The notes under the pieces are model-generated. The model was given only the letters and a program-made list of their open reading frames with translations, was not told where the DNA came from and did not search any database. Shown piece by piece: positions 10,312 to 19,473 of a stretch of 39,785 nucleotides of DNA. The first letter of the stretch is position 1. Every line of letters begins with the position of its first letter. The stretch spans positions 1 through 39,785 of the forward strand of contig JAFCCJ010000004.1 of NCBI GenBank assembly GCA_017610305.1. Direction: 5' to 3'. Source of the stretch: Candidatus Iainarchaeum sp. Its GTDB lineage: Archaea; Iainarchaeota; Iainarchaeia; Iainarchaeales; JAFCCJ01. Position numbers and translations under genes: made by a program.

Positions 10312-10480
10312 TTTAATTCACCAAAAAATAAAATAGAAATATTTTACTTCAGTTGAAATTAATTGGACATGGAATAGTTAATAAACCTTATCTATGGCTT
10401 TTTTCGATTTATTCAGCTCTGGAATTTGGATTTTTGTAGTAAGTTTAAATACAAGGGATGCGTTTTGTCTTATGTAACAG

Positions 10481-10669
10481 GTGATAATATTGCGGCCAAA
10501 GAAACCAAAAGGACCAAAAAAAGTTCAGGATATACGCCCTCCGGAGGGGTGGAGTAAGGGCCGTGAAGGGGCAAGCGCCGAAGAAATTCGTGCCATGGTG
10601 AATGCTATAGCCCATATGCGAAGACATGTCCATGCTAAAAAAAAGGCGCCAGGACCGGAGAATGTCTAA
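10481..10669 (+). CDS. Small basic hypothetical protein
   Basis: 62 aa, KPKKPKGPKK-rich; GGTGAT Shine-Dalgarno-like sequence at 10480-10485 suggests TTG start at 10490. Confidence 0.5.
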   Translation: MIILRPKKPKGPKKVQDIRPPEGWSKGREGASAEEIRAMVNAIAHMRRHVHAKKKAPGPENV

Positions 10670-10714
10670 AATGCAGCGCAAATAGTTTTAATAAAAACCT
10701 GCCCTAATTATTAA

Positions 10715-11251
10715 ATGCCTGAAAAATTCGACACAAAAAATTTGCGGATTGTTGCAGGGTCAGCTGACATAAAAGATTCAGATTCGGCCATAAAAAAACT
10801 CCTTGCTGAATCCAAAAAACTGAATTCTTTCGCCCAGCTCATTTCCCTGAAGCCAATTGCGTCTGAAGAGCAGATTACCTTCGCCCTGGAGCAATCAATG
10901 GACTCATTTGCTAAAAAGACTAACTTCTCAAAATCCCTCGAATTGGAATTCCTGACTAGGCTTTCAGGGCAAAGGCAGATAAATAAGGCGATGGATTTGT
11001 TCGCACTTGAGAAAGGGAAGAATGAAGTGGCCCTTATCCTCTATTCTGAAAATAAAAAAAATATTCAGGAATTAATTAAGTTTGTTGAGAAAGAGATTGA
11101 TTTTAAGGTGAAAAAGGATTTCATTAAACAGAACGCGAAAAAGAACGGGAAATTCATTGCGGAAATTTACGGAATCGGGGAAGAGGAACTGAAAATCCTC
11201 CCGCTTGAGGAATCTGTCCTCGAAAGGATTGCGATGGTCGCACTTTCGTGA
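10715..11251 (+). CDS. cgi121: KEOPS complex subunit Cgi121
   Basis: NSFAQLISLKPIASEEQITFALEQSMDSFAKKTNFSKSLELEFLTRLSGQRQINKAMDLFAL. Confidence 0.8.
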   Translation: MPEKFDTKNLRIVAGSADIKDSDSAIKKLLAESKKLNSFAQLISLKPIASEEQITFALEQSMDSFAKKTNFSKSLELEFLTRLSGQRQINKAMDLFALEKGKNEVALILYSENKKNIQELIKFVEKEIDFKVKKDFIKQNAKKNGKFIAEIYGIGEEELKILPLEESVLERIAMVALS

Positions 11252-11289
11252 TGGCAAGGTTTATATATTATAAAGTACTTTTCTAATTC

Positions 11290-11640
11290 ATGCCGCAAAG
11301 AAAAAGGAGAGCAATGAGTAGGACTCAAGATATTACTGCTAGGCGAGATGGCAGAAAAATTGTAAAAACAGTAACTCCTACAAGTGGGCCTGAGAAAGGA
11401 GTAAGAAGAATTGAACGGAGAAAACTAAGAAAAGGAGTTGGGGGAGAATTTGGCCAGGTGGGGCGCCCTTACAAAAGAGACGGATTGGGTGGAATAGAAG
11501 AGACGATTAATGAGAAAACTATTAGCGGCACTACTGAAAAATTGTTTGAAAACAAAGGCATTGGCTCTAGAGGTAAGGGGAAAAAGGGCAAACCTAAAGA
11601 CAAGCATAGCCATATTCGCGACGATAAAAATATACGATAG
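11290..11640 (+). CDS. Basic, glycine/lysine-rich hypothetical protein
   Basis: 116 aa Lys/Arg-rich ORF with own upstream TATA-like box (TTTATATATT). Confidence 0.5.
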   Translation: MPQRKRRAMSRTQDITARRDGRKIVKTVTPTSGPEKGVRRIERRKLRKGVGGEFGQVGRPYKRDGLGGIEETINEKTISGTTEKLFENKGIGSRGKGKKGKPKDKHSHIRDDKNIR

Positions 11641-11647
11641 TCTTTAT

Positions 11648-13894
11648 TCAATCTTTCTCCCATTTTGAACGGAGAACATCAATAATCTTCTTTGCCTTTT
11701 TTGGGCCCATTTTTTCGACTTCGCGGAGTTTTTTCTCGTCAGCTTCAACTATTGATTTTATAGAGCCAAACTTTCCAAGCAAGGCTTTCGCAAGTGTCGG
11801 GCCAATTGAGGGGAATGACTCAACAATAAAGCGCTGCTGTTCGGCAAGTGTCAGCCCCTTTCTCCCCACGCGAAGGCGAATGTCCTTGTCCTTTGCAAGC
11901 TGCTCCCGTTTCGCAATGGTAATCAAATACTGGGCAGTTTCATTTATATCGCGGGTGAAAATAATGGGCACCCTGTAATTGGTCGCGATGGAAATCAGCG
12001 CGCCGCGGATTGCATTCTCATGGATATCGCGTAACGCAAACAAATCCTCAATGCTCCCTTCAAGCAAAAGAAGGGGGGAATTGCAGTTGGAGGAAAGCAA
12101 AACCAATTGGTTAAACAATCTCCCATCAACCATTGAACTCAAAAAATCCTCAACAGTTTTCCTTTCAACTATAACATCATCACTTAGCATAAAATCCCCA
12201 ACTTCCAATGTGCGAACCTTTACCATGGCATTCTTTTCCTCTAAAATCGAGGCAATTGAGGATTTGCCTTCGCGGGAATCCACCCATACAAGAACCCGTT
12301 CTTCAGGCGCCATGTATTTCCCCAAAGTTGTCTGGGAATCCAGTTTCTGGCCATTGAATGTTTTCTGAATTACCTTAATCGTGTTATGCATTTTCTTCTC
12401 CTTTGCGCGTGCCGCCCAATAAAAACCCTCATCCCTAGTGTCTTTCGCAATAAGAACTATCACCCTTCCTTTTCCAAACCTTCCTGTCCTGCCCCTTCTC
12501 TGGATCATCCTGATTTCACTCGGGACTGGCTCATAAAAAACAACCAAATCAACGGCAGGAATATCCAGCCCTTCCTCAGCAACTGAAGATGCGAGCAATG
12601 TGTTATACTTCCCATCCTTAAGATCCTTAATTGTCGCAATCTGCTCCTTTTGGGTCATGCCCTTTTCATGGCTTTTTGCGGCCTGGCCCACAAACCTTTT
12701 TGCCTTTACCCCTTTCACATTTTTTAGATATTTTGCCATATGGCGAATTGAATCCCTGTAATGGTTGAAAACAATAACTTTGCCATCAGAATTGGCCTTA
12801 AATTGCTGAACCAGAATCTTTTCCAGCTCAAGGAGTTTTGGATGAATCACATTTGCATCATTTAGTTTTTTGGTTATTATAATTGCCTCACCTATTCCTT
12901 CATCCCTGAGCAGGCTTTTGGCGGCTTTTGTGGTTGCTGTTTTCATCCGTTCAAAATAATCGTTCAATGAACTAACTCCCTGTGTTTCAAGAAGGGTGTT
13001 GGCATGTGTAATCTTGATAAGTGCCGCAATTTTTGAGGCGGCGGTGAAAAGCGAAGGCCGTGTTCTTGCCTGCGTGGGGATGTCCCTTCTTATCTGCCTC
13101 TGGATTTCCAACAAGTCCTTCATATTCATGTACTTGCTTTTTGGGGCAAAACCAATTCTTTTCAGGGAAATCAACTGCTCTTTCATAAATATTTCAAGAT
13201 TCTTTTTCACAACAAGAAACTTTTCAGGCAGATTTACGCGAATCCATTCGGTCTTAATCTCCTGCACATATGGCTTTACATCCTCATCAGAATCCTTCTT
13301 GATTTCAAGGTTTTTTATGAAAAGGTTTTTGCAGACATCCTGGATTTTCTCCTCGCCGCTGCCTGGGGAGGCGGTAATTGCGAGAATGAGCGGCTTTTTG
13401 TTTTGCTTCATATATCTTTTCGCAATAAACACATAAGCATAATCCCCCACAGCCCTATGGCTTTCATCGAAAATGAGAAGTGATACCTCCTCCAAATCAA
13501 TTCTCCCCCTCAGCAAATCATTCTCAATAGTCTGTGGCGTGGCAGTAATTATTTGTGAATTGTCCCAAATCTCCGTTCTTTTTTTCGGGGTAATTGTTCC
13601 TGTGAGGAGTTCAATTTTCTCCTCATCAATTTTCAGGAATTTTTTAAAGCTCTTTTGATGCTGCACAGCAAGCGGTTTTGTCGGGGCAAGAAACAGGATC
13701 TTCTTTTTAGGGTGTTTTTGCAGCAATTCTGCCGAAAGAAGCAATGCAACTATTGTTTTCCCCAGTGCAGTGGGGGCAACAACCAATGAATTCCCCCTTT
13801 CCAAAACCCTGGCGGCAAGAACCTGCTGATAAACGCGCGCCTCAACAGATTTCTCCTTAATCAGGGGGTGTTTTACATAAGGCATTAGAATCAA
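11648..13894 (-). CDS. hef: Hef-type SF2 helicase / XPF-family nuclease fusion
   Basis: VVAPTALGKT Walker A, FDESH, QRRGRTGR motif VI, VIVERKTVEDF ERKxxxD nuclease, C-terminal HhH. Confidence 0.95.
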   Translation of the reverse strand: MILMPYVKHPLIKEKSVEARVYQQVLAARVLERGNSLVVAPTALGKTIVALLLSAELLQKHPKKKILFLAPTKPLAVQHQKSFKKFLKIDEEKIELLTGTITPKKRTEIWDNSQIITATPQTIENDLLRGRIDLEEVSLLIFDESHRAVGDYAYVFIAKRYMKQNKKPLILAITASPGSGEEKIQDVCKNLFIKNLEIKKDSDEDVKPYVQEIKTEWIRVNLPEKFLVVKKNLEIFMKEQLISLKRIGFAPKSKYMNMKDLLEIQRQIRRDIPTQARTRPSLFTAASKIAALIKITHANTLLETQGVSSLNDYFERMKTATTKAAKSLLRDEGIGEAIIITKKLNDANVIHPKLLELEKILVQQFKANSDGKVIVFNHYRDSIRHMAKYLKNVKGVKAKRFVGQAAKSHEKGMTQKEQIATIKDLKDGKYNTLLASSVAEEGLDIPAVDLVVFYEPVPSEIRMIQRRGRTGRFGKGRVIVLIAKDTRDEGFYWAARAKEKKMHNTIKVIQKTFNGQKLDSQTTLGKYMAPEERVLVWVDSREGKSSIASILEEKNAMVKVRTLEVGDFMLSDDVIVERKTVEDFLSSMVDGRLFNQLVLLSSNCNSPLLLLEGSIEDLFALRDIHENAIRGALISIATNYRVPIIFTRDINETAQYLITIAKREQLAKDKDIRLRVGRKGLTLAEQQRFIVESFPSIGPTLAKALLGKFGSIKSIVEADEKKLREVEKMGPKKAKKIIDVLRSKWEKD

Positions 13895-14033
13895 ATCAAA
13901 TGAATGTTAAAATAGTTTTAAACCTATTCATCCGCGAATTCCAAAATAAAGCCCAAAATGGAATTATTTGCCTGATTTAACCGCATTCTTTATATTTTTG
14001 TCTATTTAGGGATTAATTAGGAGGACATTTCAA

Positions 14034-14249
14034 ATGGGAGACAATATACTGCCTTTTGCTGCCGTTGACAGGCTTATCAGGAAAGCGGGAGCTGGAAGGG
14101 TTAGTGAAGATGCCGCAGTTGCATTGGCCGAAGTGCTGGAGGAAAAAGGAATTGAGGTTTCCCAGCAGGCGATTCAGTTTGCAAAGCACGCAAACAGGAA
14201 AACAGTGACCGCTTCAGATGTAAGGCTGGCAGTAAAATCCGGCCGCTGA
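14034..14249 (+). CDS. Archaeal histone
   Basis: LPFAAVDRLIRKAGAGRVSEDAAVALAEVLEEKGIEVSQQAIQFAKHANRKTVTASDVRLAVK. Confidence 0.97.
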   Translation: MGDNILPFAAVDRLIRKAGAGRVSEDAAVALAEVLEEKGIEVSQQAIQFAKHANRKTVTASDVRLAVKSGR

Positions 14250-14837
14250 TTATTCTATTCTTACAACCTTGTCAAAGAACAGGGAAAGGTTTTCCACAAT
14301 CAATTCATTTGCCCGAGTTTCCACTGTAATAAAAATTCCCTTTGTCTTCCAGTGATAAATCCTTTCTAAAAGCGCGTGAATAAATTTCTCCACAGTCTTT
14401 TCCTCATTATACACCAAAAGGGTGGAAATTGAATCCATGAAAATAAACTCCGCCCCCCTTTTCTTGCTTTTTATTGCCTTATCGAGGAGAACATTGATTT
14501 CGGTCACATTTTGCGAGGAAAATACCTTTACTCCCCCAACAGATTCCTCGGGCGCCTCCTTTGTGACACAGTCGATGAAAAATAAATTGTCTGCCTTAAT
14601 TCCCTTCTCAAGGAATTTGGCAAGTATCTTTCGAAAAGGCTTGTTGGTTGTGATATAGGTCCCAAAAAGTTTCTGGTCATTAAGGAAAATATCCATAAAT
14701 GCCAGGATAGTTGACTCATAATTTTTGGGCTTAACAATAACAAGCATTACATATTCTTTTGGGAGCGCCCTAAGCTCGTCCATAACTATCTGCTTTATTC
14801 CGTAATTTACGTCTATAATATCTATTTCGCCGGGCAT
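14250..14837 (-). CDS. RecA/KaiC-fold ATPase-like protein lacking a recognisable Walker A
   Basis: Walker B-like EFIFMDSISTLLVYN, but no GxxxxGKT; adjacent to an intact KaiC-like gene. Confidence 0.65.
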   Translation of the reverse strand: MPGEIDIIDVNYGIKQIVMDELRALPKEYVMLVIVKPKNYESTILAFMDIFLNDQKLFGTYITTNKPFRKILAKFLEKGIKADNLFFIDCVTKEAPEESVGGVKVFSSQNVTEINVLLDKAIKSKKRGAEFIFMDSISTLLVYNEEKTVEKFIHALLERIYHWKTKGIFITVETRANELIVENLSLFFDKVVRIE

Positions 14838-14859
14838 GCCTACACCTTTGAATATGAAA

Positions 14860-15564
14860 TTACTTAATTGCTTCCCACATGATTTCGTCTTTAGGATGAA
14901 TTGTTACGCCCTCTCCAGAAATGTCGAAGGGGTGAATTGTTTTCGAGTGGTCAGTTCCCCTCATCTTCCGTATAAAAATACTTCTGTGCGGAGGCGTGAA
15001 ATACAGTGCAATTACCGCGTCCGCAATGAACTCCTCAACACCAAAGGCACTAAAGTCGGTTTTTCCACCCTTTGTTTCGGAAATCAGGATAGTTGTGCAT
15101 CCCAGTTCTTTCAGGCCATCAGTGAAATTGTACAAAGTGCTCCTTATCTGGCCCTGATCTTTTAGCCAGACAGTGAATGCGGTGGTTGAATCAACCACCA
15201 ATCTTTTGGCGCCCATTTCCTTTACAATTTTGGCAATTGCTTTCAATTCTGCCTCAATCTGCATATCCACATTTTCATTAGGATTAATCTTCAGCCTGTA
15301 AACCTTGAACAGGTTCTTGTCCTGTAAGGGCTTTATGTCCCAGCCAAAATTCTCCATATTCCAGGTTATATTCTTTACATTGGTCTCTAAAGTAACATAA
15401 AGTCCCGCCTCATTGAACTCCTTGGCACCGCGATAGAGATAGGTTGTCCCCATAATTGTTTTGCAGGTTCCGGCTCCCCCCGCAAGCAGTACTGTGCTCC
15501 CTTCAGGAATTCCTCCCTGAATCAGCTCATCAAGGCCTGTTATTCCTGTCTTTATTCTATCCAT
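14860..15564 (-). CDS. KaiC-like RecA-superfamily ATPase
   Basis: RIKTGITGLDELIQGGIPEGSTVLLAGGAGTCKT; RLVVDSTTAFTVWL; TILISETKGG. Confidence 0.9.
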   Translation of the reverse strand: MDRIKTGITGLDELIQGGIPEGSTVLLAGGAGTCKTIMGTTYLYRGAKEFNEAGLYVTLETNVKNITWNMENFGWDIKPLQDKNLFKVYRLKINPNENVDMQIEAELKAIAKIVKEMGAKRLVVDSTTAFTVWLKDQGQIRSTLYNFTDGLKELGCTTILISETKGGKTDFSAFGVEEFIADAVIALYFTPPHRSIFIRKMRGTDHSKTIHPFDISGEGVTIHPKDEIMWEAIK

Positions 15565-15579
15565 ATAGGAAAACCTCCG

Positions 15580-16179
15580 TTAGTTTTTAATTTCATAAAA
15601 TTCATAAACTTTATTTTTAACCGTATCAAAAACTTGTTCTGCATTTAGAGAAGTGGTATCTAGTATAAAATGGTATGGGGTAAGGTCTTCGCCGTATTTT
15701 ATGCCATAAAGCTCCTGGAAAATCTTTTTTGTTTTTTCCTCCTTTTCCCTCACTGTTTTAATCAATTCCTCCGAATCAGTGCCATCCCTTTTCATCACCC
15801 GCTTAAACCTGACCTCTTCCTCAGCACTGAGCCATATCTTAAACCCGTCTTTGCTGAGCCAGGGCATTGTCCAGGAATCAAGGACTATATTTCCCTTTGC
15901 AATAAGTTTTAGCAGTTCCTTATCCAGTTTCTTATCAAAACTCTTGTCCTTTTCCCTTTCCTCAATGAATTTCTTTCCCTCTTCACTCTCCCACCAACCG
16001 TCATTTTTGCTCAGATCCGCCTTATTAACCTCACTAAATTCCTTCTCCTTTAGCTGCCTCAAAAGGGAGGATGTGGGATAGTACTCCAGGCCATATTCTT
16101 CCGCAAGCCTTTCGCAAAGGACACTTTTCCCTGTCCCGCTAAGGCCATTTACCAGAATTACCATTTTTTTCATTTCCAT
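15580..16179 (-). CDS. Archaeal-type cytidylate kinase-like P-loop kinase
   Basis: VILVNGLSGTGKSVLCERLAEEYGLEYYPTSSLLRQL; lid-like RDGTDSEELIKTVREKEE. Confidence 0.7.
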   Translation of the reverse strand: MEMKKMVILVNGLSGTGKSVLCERLAEEYGLEYYPTSSLLRQLKEKEFSEVNKADLSKNDGWWESEEGKKFIEEREKDKSFDKKLDKELLKLIAKGNIVLDSWTMPWLSKDGFKIWLSAEEEVRFKRVMKRDGTDSEELIKTVREKEEKTKKIFQELYGIKYGEDLTPYHFILDTTSLNAEQVFDTVKNKVYEFYEIKN

Positions 16180-16216
16180 GATAAAAAGAGGGAATAAGCC
16201 TTTTTAATCCCTTTAG

Positions 16217-16981
16217 TTAAATTCTTTCCACAAGGATATTGTCAAAATAGCTGCCCTTATTTCCCCAGTTGTAAAGCCCGATAGCACCTGAGGCAATTCC
16301 TGGGTCACTTTCATCAAAAATCTTCTCCCCATCGAGAAAGACCTTGATATTGGTTCCTATAGCTTCAATCTTAAGCAGATAATCCTGATTCAGTTTATAT
16401 TTCACAGTATCTTCAGACAGTACCGTAAAATTCCCATTAACATTCTTCACCAATCTCCTGTATTTCCTCTGCCGATCCATTGAAAAGCGGTAATAATTAT
16501 CGGCATTTTTGTACCTAAACATGACACCAATGGCATCATCATCTGTTGACCTCAAAGTAAGGTAAATTGTGTAATCCCTCCAGTCACTTTCCCCAGCCCA
16601 TGCATAGGTCCCGTGCATTTCTATCGACTTTCCGCCGTCCCTAATGTTGGAGTATTGCTGCAGTTCACCATTCAAAACCCGCCATTTTGATGGGGCTCCT
16701 TTGTTCCCCTCATCAACAACAGCCCATGAATCCATCGTCCCTGATTCAAAATCATCCATCAGGAGGATTTTATCCCCTCCCTTATCGCCACCCATCTCCT
16801 CATAAAGCTCATCAATCGACCGTTGGGCATTTTCCTTGGCGGTATTTGCCATATAGAACATAAGCCCTGCAACCGTACTTACAACCAACAATGCCCCGGC
16901 AATCAGCATCAGATACTCCAATGAACTTTGCCCCTTTGTTCTGAACTTCATTTGAACCATTCTAATAACCACTTTATACAA
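16217..16981 (-). CDS. Class III signal peptide (archaeal pilin-like) protein with a concanavalin/LamG-like C-terminal domain
   Basis: KGQSSLEYLMLIAGALLVVSTVAG; DDFESGTMDSW...WRVLNGELQQ...DNYYRFSMDRQRKYRRLVK...DGEKIFD...GAIGLYNWGNKGSYFDNILV. Confidence 0.8.
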   Translation of the reverse strand: MYKVVIRMVQMKFRTKGQSSLEYLMLIAGALLVVSTVAGLMFYMANTAKENAQRSIDELYEEMGGDKGGDKILLMDDFESGTMDSWAVVDEGNKGAPSKWRVLNGELQQYSNIRDGGKSIEMHGTYAWAGESDWRDYTIYLTLRSTDDDAIGVMFRYKNADNYYRFSMDRQRKYRRLVKNVNGNFTVLSEDTVKYKLNQDYLLKIEAIGTNIKVFLDGEKIFDESDPGIASGAIGLYNWGNKGSYFDNILVERI

Positions 16982-17058
16982 TAAAAAGGTTTTTATCCTG
17001 CGTTAGAAATGGGTCCGAGCAGTAAAGCATTAAATACTTCGAGAGTTTTAATATTCTT

Positions 17059-17298
17059 ATGCCTGCAAAAAAACCCTACAACTACAGGGTAGTTAATTCC
17101 CATAAAGGCAAATTTAAACAAGATCGAAGGGAATTAAACCCGAAAGCAAGGGAAAAAATGTCGGGTGTGCAAAAAGGAAAAGACATTGGCGGATCTGCCA
17201 GGGATTTATATGAGAACAGGGGGCCAAAATTTAGGGAAGAATCAAAAAGAAATCCTGAAAGAAAGTTAGGAAAAGCATATGTCTTAAAAAAGAAATAA
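17059..17298 (+). CDS. Small Lys/Arg-rich hypothetical protein
   Basis: 79 aa basic ORF with upstream TTTTAATATT box A-like element. Confidence 0.5.
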   Translation: MPAKKPYNYRVVNSHKGKFKQDRRELNPKAREKMSGVQKGKDIGGSARDLYENRGPKFREESKRNPERKLGKAYVLKKK

Positions 17299-17348
17299 TT
17301 TAGTTTTTTGCAAAGCTTTTTATATAACCAAGTACATTAATTCCTGAC

Positions 17349-17552
17349 ATGGGAAAGGAATTCAAGAAATCAAAATTTTACCAAATGTCGGCATATCTCT
17401 GGATAGGGTTTGCAATAATCCTTCTTGTGATTCAGGTCGTCCCTTTTGCGATGGGAATAATTGAAGAGCCAAACATTTTCTTCACTATTCTGACTTCCCT
17501 TGCATTAATTATGTTTGGAATCTCACTGGTTCTGGCTAAATTATATGAGTGA
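17349..17552 (+). CDS. Small two-TM membrane protein
   Basis: 67 aa with two hydrophobic segments; upstream TTTTTATATAAC. Confidence 0.55.
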   Translation: MGKEFKKSKFYQMSAYLWIGFAIILLVIQVVPFAMGIIEEPNIFFTILTSLALIMFGISLVLAKLYE

Positions 17553-18311
17553 TTAGCGGTAGCTGAATTCTTCAGAGGGGAATTTTCCGCCTTTAACTTC
17601 ATCCCTGAAACTTTTCACCGCATTTTTAATCTCATTCCCTAAATCAGCATACTGCTTTGCGAACTTTGGATTTTTGCCATTGGTTAAACCAAGGACATCA
17701 CTCAGCACCAAAACCTGCCCGTCGCAATATTTTCCAGCACCAATTCCGATTGTGGGAATTTTCACCGATTCAGTAATTTCCTTCGCGAGCGAGGAAGGAA
17801 TACATTCAAGCACAAGAGAAAAACACCCTGCCTTTTCCAGCGCGCTGGCTTCATCTTTCAATCGCTCAGCGTCTCCGCTTTCCTTACCCTGCACTTTGTA
17901 CTGCTCCGCAGTTTGCGGGGTTAACCCAATATGGCCCATAACCTCAATCCCCTTCTCGTGCAATGCCTCAACAACTTCAATCTTCGCTCCCTCAATTTTC
18001 ACCCCATGCGCACCTGTCCCAAGAAATTTCTTTGCATTAATTACTGCAAGCGAGGGATTTGTGTAGGTGTTTATTGGCATATCTCCAATGATTGGGGTAT
18101 TGGCTGCCCCCCTTGCAACCGCGCGGGTGTGGTGAAGCATCTCCTCAAGGGAAATTGATTTAGTATCGGTATAACCCAAAACACAATTTGCCAAACTATC
18201 TCCGACAAGAATCAGTTCAATTCCTGCTTCCTCGAGAAAGTGCGCAGTGGTAGCATCATAAGCGGTGAGCACTGCAAATTTTTCGCCTTTTTTCAGCTGG
18301 ATTTCAACCAT
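17553..18311 (-). CDS. panB: 3-methyl-2-oxobutanoate hydroxymethyltransferase
   Basis: AVLTAYDATTAHFLEEAGIELILVGDSLANCVLGY; MGHIGLTPQT; IGIGAGKYCDGQVLVLSDVLGL. Confidence 0.95.
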   Translation of the reverse strand: MVEIQLKKGEKFAVLTAYDATTAHFLEEAGIELILVGDSLANCVLGYTDTKSISLEEMLHHTRAVARGAANTPIIGDMPINTYTNPSLAVINAKKFLGTGAHGVKIEGAKIEVVEALHEKGIEVMGHIGLTPQTAEQYKVQGKESGDAERLKDEASALEKAGCFSLVLECIPSSLAKEITESVKIPTIGIGAGKYCDGQVLVLSDVLGLTNGKNPKFAKQYADLGNEIKNAVKSFRDEVKGGKFPSEEFSYR

Positions 18312-18399
18312 AGATATGATTAGAAATAATTCGCTTTAAATAATAATTCATGGATGCAAAAAAAGAAAAGTCATTTGACGAATTAGTGTGGGGAAATAC

Positions 18400-19353
18400 T
18401 CAATATAAGAGAGCAGCTATTACAATATACAAAAGTATGAGAAAAACTGCTTCATGCTTCTTTATGTCAAACTTGTTCGGGATTCTGAAAAGGAAAGGGT
18501 CGAACCAAATTATTATCATAAAAAAGATTACAAGGAGTGCGACAATGGGGAGCAGAAGATTTATCACATGCTGGCTTATGTTGAGTGGATAAAAAATAGC
18601 TATAAGGCCCACAATAAACGGCACTGACACACGCGTATCCCCTATTAGATTGCTGAAGGAAAGTCCGATATTCCCCCTTCTGCTGGCCAAAACCATTACA
18701 CTGGTTTCAGGTAGAATTGCTGCAAGGCCAACTATGATTACCCCTGCAAAGGTTTCTGTAAGAGAAAACTGATTCATTATGCCTTTTGCACCAGTAACAA
18801 CAAGCTCGGCCCCAAAAAACATGACAACAAGAGATATTATGGCAATTAAAGCTATTTTTGCTAGATCGACATTTTCTGGTTTTATTTTTTTGGTTTCTTC
18901 CCTGTGCAGGTTGAATGCATAGAATCCAAAAACAAGTATCAGAATCAAACCATCAACATTGCTCAACAGACCATCCGCCATCAAAAGAACCGTGATAAGT
19001 GAGGAGACACACAAAAACAAGGCATCCCTTTTCACCAATGCAGTTTTCCTTATGATAAATTTCCTCCCAAGCAAGACAGTTATGCCCAGAGCAAGTGTAA
19101 GATTGCCAATGGTATTGCCCAGATTGTTCAAATAAACAAAAGATTCTAATCCATTTAAGATTGAGCTTATGGAAATAAACAGATTTGGCAGGCCGGTAAT
19201 CAAAGGCAGCAGAAGCACACCAACAACAGGAATAGGAATTTTGTTTCCTCTAATAAGCTTACTTGCATACTGAACAAGAATGTCAGCTGTTTTGAATATC
19301 AGCAAAGAGCCTATTATGAGCATTGCCACCGAAACAAAGAAGTCAAACAGCAT
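18400..19353 (-). CDS. Na+/Ca2+ exchanger (CaCA) family protein
   Basis: About ten TM segments; alpha-repeat-like NTIGNLTLALGITVLLGR and FAGVIIVGLAAILPETSVMVLASRRGNIGLSFSNLIG. Confidence 0.85.
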   Translation of the reverse strand: MLFDFFVSVAMLIIGSLLIFKTADILVQYASKLIRGNKIPIPVVGVLLLPLITGLPNLFISISSILNGLESFVYLNNLGNTIGNLTLALGITVLLGRKFIIRKTALVKRDALFLCVSSLITVLLMADGLLSNVDGLILILVFGFYAFNLHREETKKIKPENVDLAKIALIAIISLVVMFFGAELVVTGAKGIMNQFSLTETFAGVIIVGLAAILPETSVMVLASRRGNIGLSFSNLIGDTRVSVPFIVGLIAIFYPLNISQHVINLLLPIVALLVIFFMIIIWFDPFLFRIPNKFDIKKHEAVFLILLYIVIAALLY

Positions 19354-19384
19354 ACTTCAATTATATTTATTTCTTATTAATAAT

Positions 19385-19405
19385 CTTTGTCTCAATTAGA
19401 GACAA
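19385..19405. promoter_or_regulatory. Perfect 8-bp inverted repeat TTTGTCTC-AATTA-GAGACAAA, candidate operator
   Basis: In the divergent CaCA/ilvE intergenic region, about 20 bp upstream of the TATA element TTTATATAC (19425-19433). Confidence 0.55.
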
Positions 19406-19473
19406 AATAGACCGAGAGCAAACGATTTATATACTTTTTAATACTCCCAATTAATACTGTTTAAGGTGCTTTT

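Noticed and set aside
18350-18592. 80-aa ORF MDAKKEKSFDELVWG...
   Set aside because: Mostly antisense to the CaCA exchanger gene with no recognisable domain; probably spurious, although a box A-like sequence precedes it.
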